DNA from: an uncultured Lachnospiraceae bacterium
GTDB lineage: Bacteria > Bacillota > Clostridia > Lachnospirales > Lachnospiraceae
NCBI GenBank assembly: GCA_949132985.1
Contig: CASCGD010000002.1
Location: 1 to 64,000 of the forward strand
Length of the DNA stretch: 64,000 bases
Direction: 5' to 3'
Part shown: positions 61,980 through 64,000 of the stretch, piece after piece
How the letters are laid out: each line of letters starts with the position of its first letter
Numbering within the stretch: the stretch's first letter is position 1
Program-made: the position numbers and the translations under genes
The notes under the pieces: generated by a model
Databases searched by the model: none
What the model was told of the DNA's origin: nothing
What the model saw: the letters and a program-made list of their open reading frames with translations, nothing else

Positions 61980-62512
61980 TGTTCCGGTGCCTCTTCATAA
62001 GTCTGCCGCTTCAGACACTGCCGTTTTTTTGCGGAAGGAAAACGCCCGCGCCGGTTGTGCGCCTCCGCAAACCGCTCCTCCTTTGGCGTATACGAATCCA
62101 GTGCCAGTTTCACAAGTTCCATCATGCGCGCCGTCTGGTCCGTCAGATAGAGGTAACCCATGAGCGCCTCAAACCCGGTAGCCCTGCGGTAATCGCCAAC
62201 CGAAGCATTTTTTGCCATCGTCGGAGACTTCGCATTGCGCCCGCGCCGATAAACGCGCTCCTCCTCCCCGCTTAAGTTCGGCAAAAGAATGTCCATCATC
62301 TCCGACTGCGCCTCCGCTTTGACGAGCTGGCTCGTCTGGCGGTGCAAAAGCCTGGCCTTCGTGTTCATCCGTGCCGTCATGACCGAGCGCACAATCAGCT
62401 CGTAAATACCGTCGCCGATGTAGGCCAGCGTCAGCGGATTCACCGTGCGGATATCAGCCTCCTGCGTGATTCCGAATTGTTTCTTAATGTATGCATTTAA
62501 GCCCGTTTCCAT
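61970..62512 (-). CDS. mrnC: Mini-ribonuclease 3
   Basis: 180 residues: RNase III catalytic fold without double-stranded-RNA-binding domain. The signature is [20 protein letters not shown] with the catalytic acidic residues, later [18 protein letters not shown]. Matures 23S rRNA ends. Longer than Bacillus MrnC (about 140) because of a basic C-terminal tail of roughly 30 residues. Overlaps cysS by 16 nt. Confidence 0.92.
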   Translation of the reverse strand: METGLNAYIKKQFGITQEADIRTVNPLTLAYIGDGIYELIVRSVMTARMNTKARLLHRQTSQLVKAEAQSEMMDILLPNLSGEEERVYRRGRNAKSPTMAKNASVGDYRRATGFEALMGYLYLTDQTARMMELVKLALDSYTPKEERFAEAHNRRGRFPSAKKRQCLKRQTYEEAPEQEP

Positions 62513-63912
62513 TTTACGCCTTCTCTGGTATCCTCCAGAATAATTCCACGGCTCTTTAACTCATCGCGAATCTCGTCCGCCCGGGCAAAATTTTTCGCTT
62601 TCTTCGCCGCAGTGCGCTCCGAGATCATAGCCTCGATCCAGCTTTCCGTCTCCGTGTCGATTTCCTCTTCCTGCTCCAGAATAATGCCCAGCACCCCACA
62701 GAGCGTCTGCAGCCGTTCATAGAGCTTCTCGAGATACTCCTTGCTGTTCGCCGCGCTGGCATTCGTGTTGACAAATTTTACCAGCTCAAACACGGCGGAT
62801 ACCGCATCTGCGGTATTTGCATCGTCGTCCATCGCCGCCTCAAATTTTTCCACATAAGCAGCGCTCTCCTCCCAGGAAGCTTTCTCCCCGTCAGTCATCG
62901 TCTGCGCGGAGGCTACCTCCATCTGTCGGCGCAGCGTATCCCCGGCGGTTTTGATGCGCGTGAGACCGTTTTTCGCCGCCTCCATCAGATCTGCCGAGAA
63001 ATTCAGCGGACTCCGGTAATGCGCACTCAGCATAAAGAAACGAAGCACCTGCAGGTCATACTTTTCTGCGATATCCCGCACCGTGAAAAAGTTGCCAAGC
63101 GACTTTGACATTTTCTGATTGTTGATATTTAAAAATCCGTTGTGCATCCAGTATTTTGCGAAAGGAACGCCGTTGGCCGCCTCCGACTGGGCAATCTCGT
63201 TCTCGTGATGAGGAAAGATCAAATCCTCGCCTCCCGCATGAATGTCTATCTCATCACCCAGATAGCGCTTTGACATGACCGAGCACTCGATGTGCCAGCC
63301 GGGCCTGCCTTCGCACCAGGGGGACTCCCAGTAAATCTCCCCCTCCTTTTTCGGCTTCCAGAGCACGAAATCCAGCGGATCCTCCTTCAGCTCGCCCGTC
63401 ACCCGGATGTCCCGGTGCCCCGCCTGCAGATCGTCCAGATTTTTGTGGGAGAGCTTTCCGTACTCCGCAAATTTGCGCGTGCGGTAATATACCGTGCCGT
63501 CTGCCGCCGCGTAGGCATAGCCTTTCTCGATCAGCGTGGAAATCATATCGATCATGCCCGAAATCTCATTCGTCGCCAGCGGATGGCTCGTCGCAGGCTT
63601 AACGTTCATGCCCTCCATATCCTTTTTGCACTCCTCGATATAGCGCTTTGAGATCACGGAAGCGTCCACGCCCTCCTCGTTCGCCTTCTTAATAATCTTG
63701 TCGTCCACGTCGGTGAAATTAGAGACAAAATTCACCTTGTAGCCTTTGTACTCCAGATAACGCCGGAAGGTGTCAAAGACGATCATCGGACGCGCATTGC
63801 CAATGTGAATCAGATTGTACACGGTGGGGCCGCAGACGTACATACTCACCTTCCCCTCCTCCAAAGGCACAAATTCCTCCTTTTGCCTTGTCATTGTATT
63901 GAAAATTTTCAT
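62497..63912 (-). CDS. cysS: Cysteinyl-tRNA synthetase
   Basis: 471 residues: class I synthetase with HIGN ([20 protein letters not shown]), zinc-ligand region ([31 protein letters not shown]) and KMSKS ([12 protein letters not shown]). Strong ribosome site AGGAGGAGAG. The 88 bp to the window edge contain a TAA (63964-63966) in a frame that could be the last codons of an upstream gene; no T-box is visible in that short stretch. Confidence 0.96.
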   Translation of the reverse strand: MKIFNTMTRQKEEFVPLEEGKVSMYVCGPTVYNLIHIGNARPMIVFDTFRRYLEYKGYKVNFVSNFTDVDDKIIKKANEEGVDASVISKRYIEECKKDMEGMNVKPATSHPLATNEISGMIDMISTLIEKGYAYAAADGTVYYRTRKFAEYGKLSHKNLDDLQAGHRDIRVTGELKEDPLDFVLWKPKKEGEIYWESPWCEGRPGWHIECSVMSKRYLGDEIDIHAGGEDLIFPHHENEIAQSEAANGVPFAKYWMHNGFLNINNQKMSKSLGNFFTVRDIAEKYDLQVLRFFMLSAHYRSPLNFSADLMEAAKNGLTRIKTAGDTLRRQMEVASAQTMTDGEKASWEESAAYVEKFEAAMDDDANTADAVSAVFELVKFVNTNASAANSKEYLEKLYERLQTLCGVLGIILEQEEEIDTETESWIEAMISERTAAKKAKNFARADEIRDELKSRGIILEDTREGVKWKRA

Positions 63913-64000
63913 TGCTCTCTCCTCCTGATCTGCAATTCTTCTTAATTCTGATAACCCGCTCCTTTAACGGTTGCGAATCCGAACATCCGATCGTCCGGAA

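Noticed and set aside
63913..64000. T-box riboswitch before cysS
   Set aside because: Only 88 bp are available; no T-box core or terminator hairpin is visible, and a preceding stop codon suggests an adjacent upstream gene.

Overview
The window reads as chromosome of an anaerobic gut Clostridium of the Lachnospiraceae type. The support is the rho-rpmE-DUF1385-prmC-prfA and cysS-mrnC-rlmB-sigH gene orders, a DUF4364 protein, a CBS/DRTGG-type manganese pyrophosphatase, NifS/NifU Fe-S assembly, Shine-Dalgarno sites of the GGAGG type and a very high density of LacI regulators with sugar ABC importers. The genus cannot be fixed from this sequence. No phage, intact IS element, rRNA, tRNA or CRISPR array was seen.

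Layout. 0.1-1.8 kb: a Csp-like subtilase. 2.2-12.9 kb: sugar island I (TIM-barrel isomerase, PfkB kinase, DUF4867, a two-permease ribose-type ABC importer, a 6-phospho-3-hexuloisomerase-like SIS protein, a LacI regulator and a mutarotase-like protein), tied together by TGTAAnCGnTTnCA operators. 13.3-14.6 kb: ECF sigma/anti-sigma pair. 15.0-18.9 kb: nifS-nifU followed by an HD-GYP response regulator and an Hpt protein. 19.3-25.9 kb: an Rpn-type nuclease remnant, an S1-domain protein, pyrophosphatase-flavin reductase, a coiled-coil membrane protein with hendecad repeats, and a second sigma/anti-sigma-like pair. 25.9-26.6 kb: wreckage of a beta-glucoside-type PTS (EIIA plus PRD antiterminator). 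26.6-29.3 kb: polar amino acid ABC importer.

29.4-38.2 kb: catabolic island II on one strand: LacI, an SsuABC/NMT1-type importer, a PreA-like flavin/Fe-S reductase, a DapA-type lyase, a Gfo/Idh/MocA dehydrogenase and two IolE-like TIM-barrel enzymes. I infer uptake, reduction and stepwise sugar-acid breakdown of one unknown, perhaps ring-containing, compound. 38.3-43.7 kb: translation and transcription-termination housekeeping. 44.0-51.9 kb: sugar island III (GH32-like hydrolase, single-permease RbsABC-type importer, a LacI regulator with two sugar-binding domains, TTTACGTAAA operators). 52.2-56.9 kb: a MerR regulator divergent from a 1156-residue Old-Yellow-Enzyme/FAD/extended-SDR fusion whose promoter has the 19-bp spacer and dyad expected for MerR activation. 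57.5-60.3 kb: malic enzyme, radical SAM protein, DUF4364. 60.4-63.9 kb: sigH, rlmB, mrnC, cysS.

Non-coding content is rich: a three-copy 150-bp MITE-like repeat, a hairpin element lying just upstream of the start codon of two unrelated genes, a two-copy structured element with a shared AGAACATGATTCAG core, tandem duplications at prfA/prmC and before the malic enzyme, and stem-loops directly after each of the four solute-binding-protein genes.
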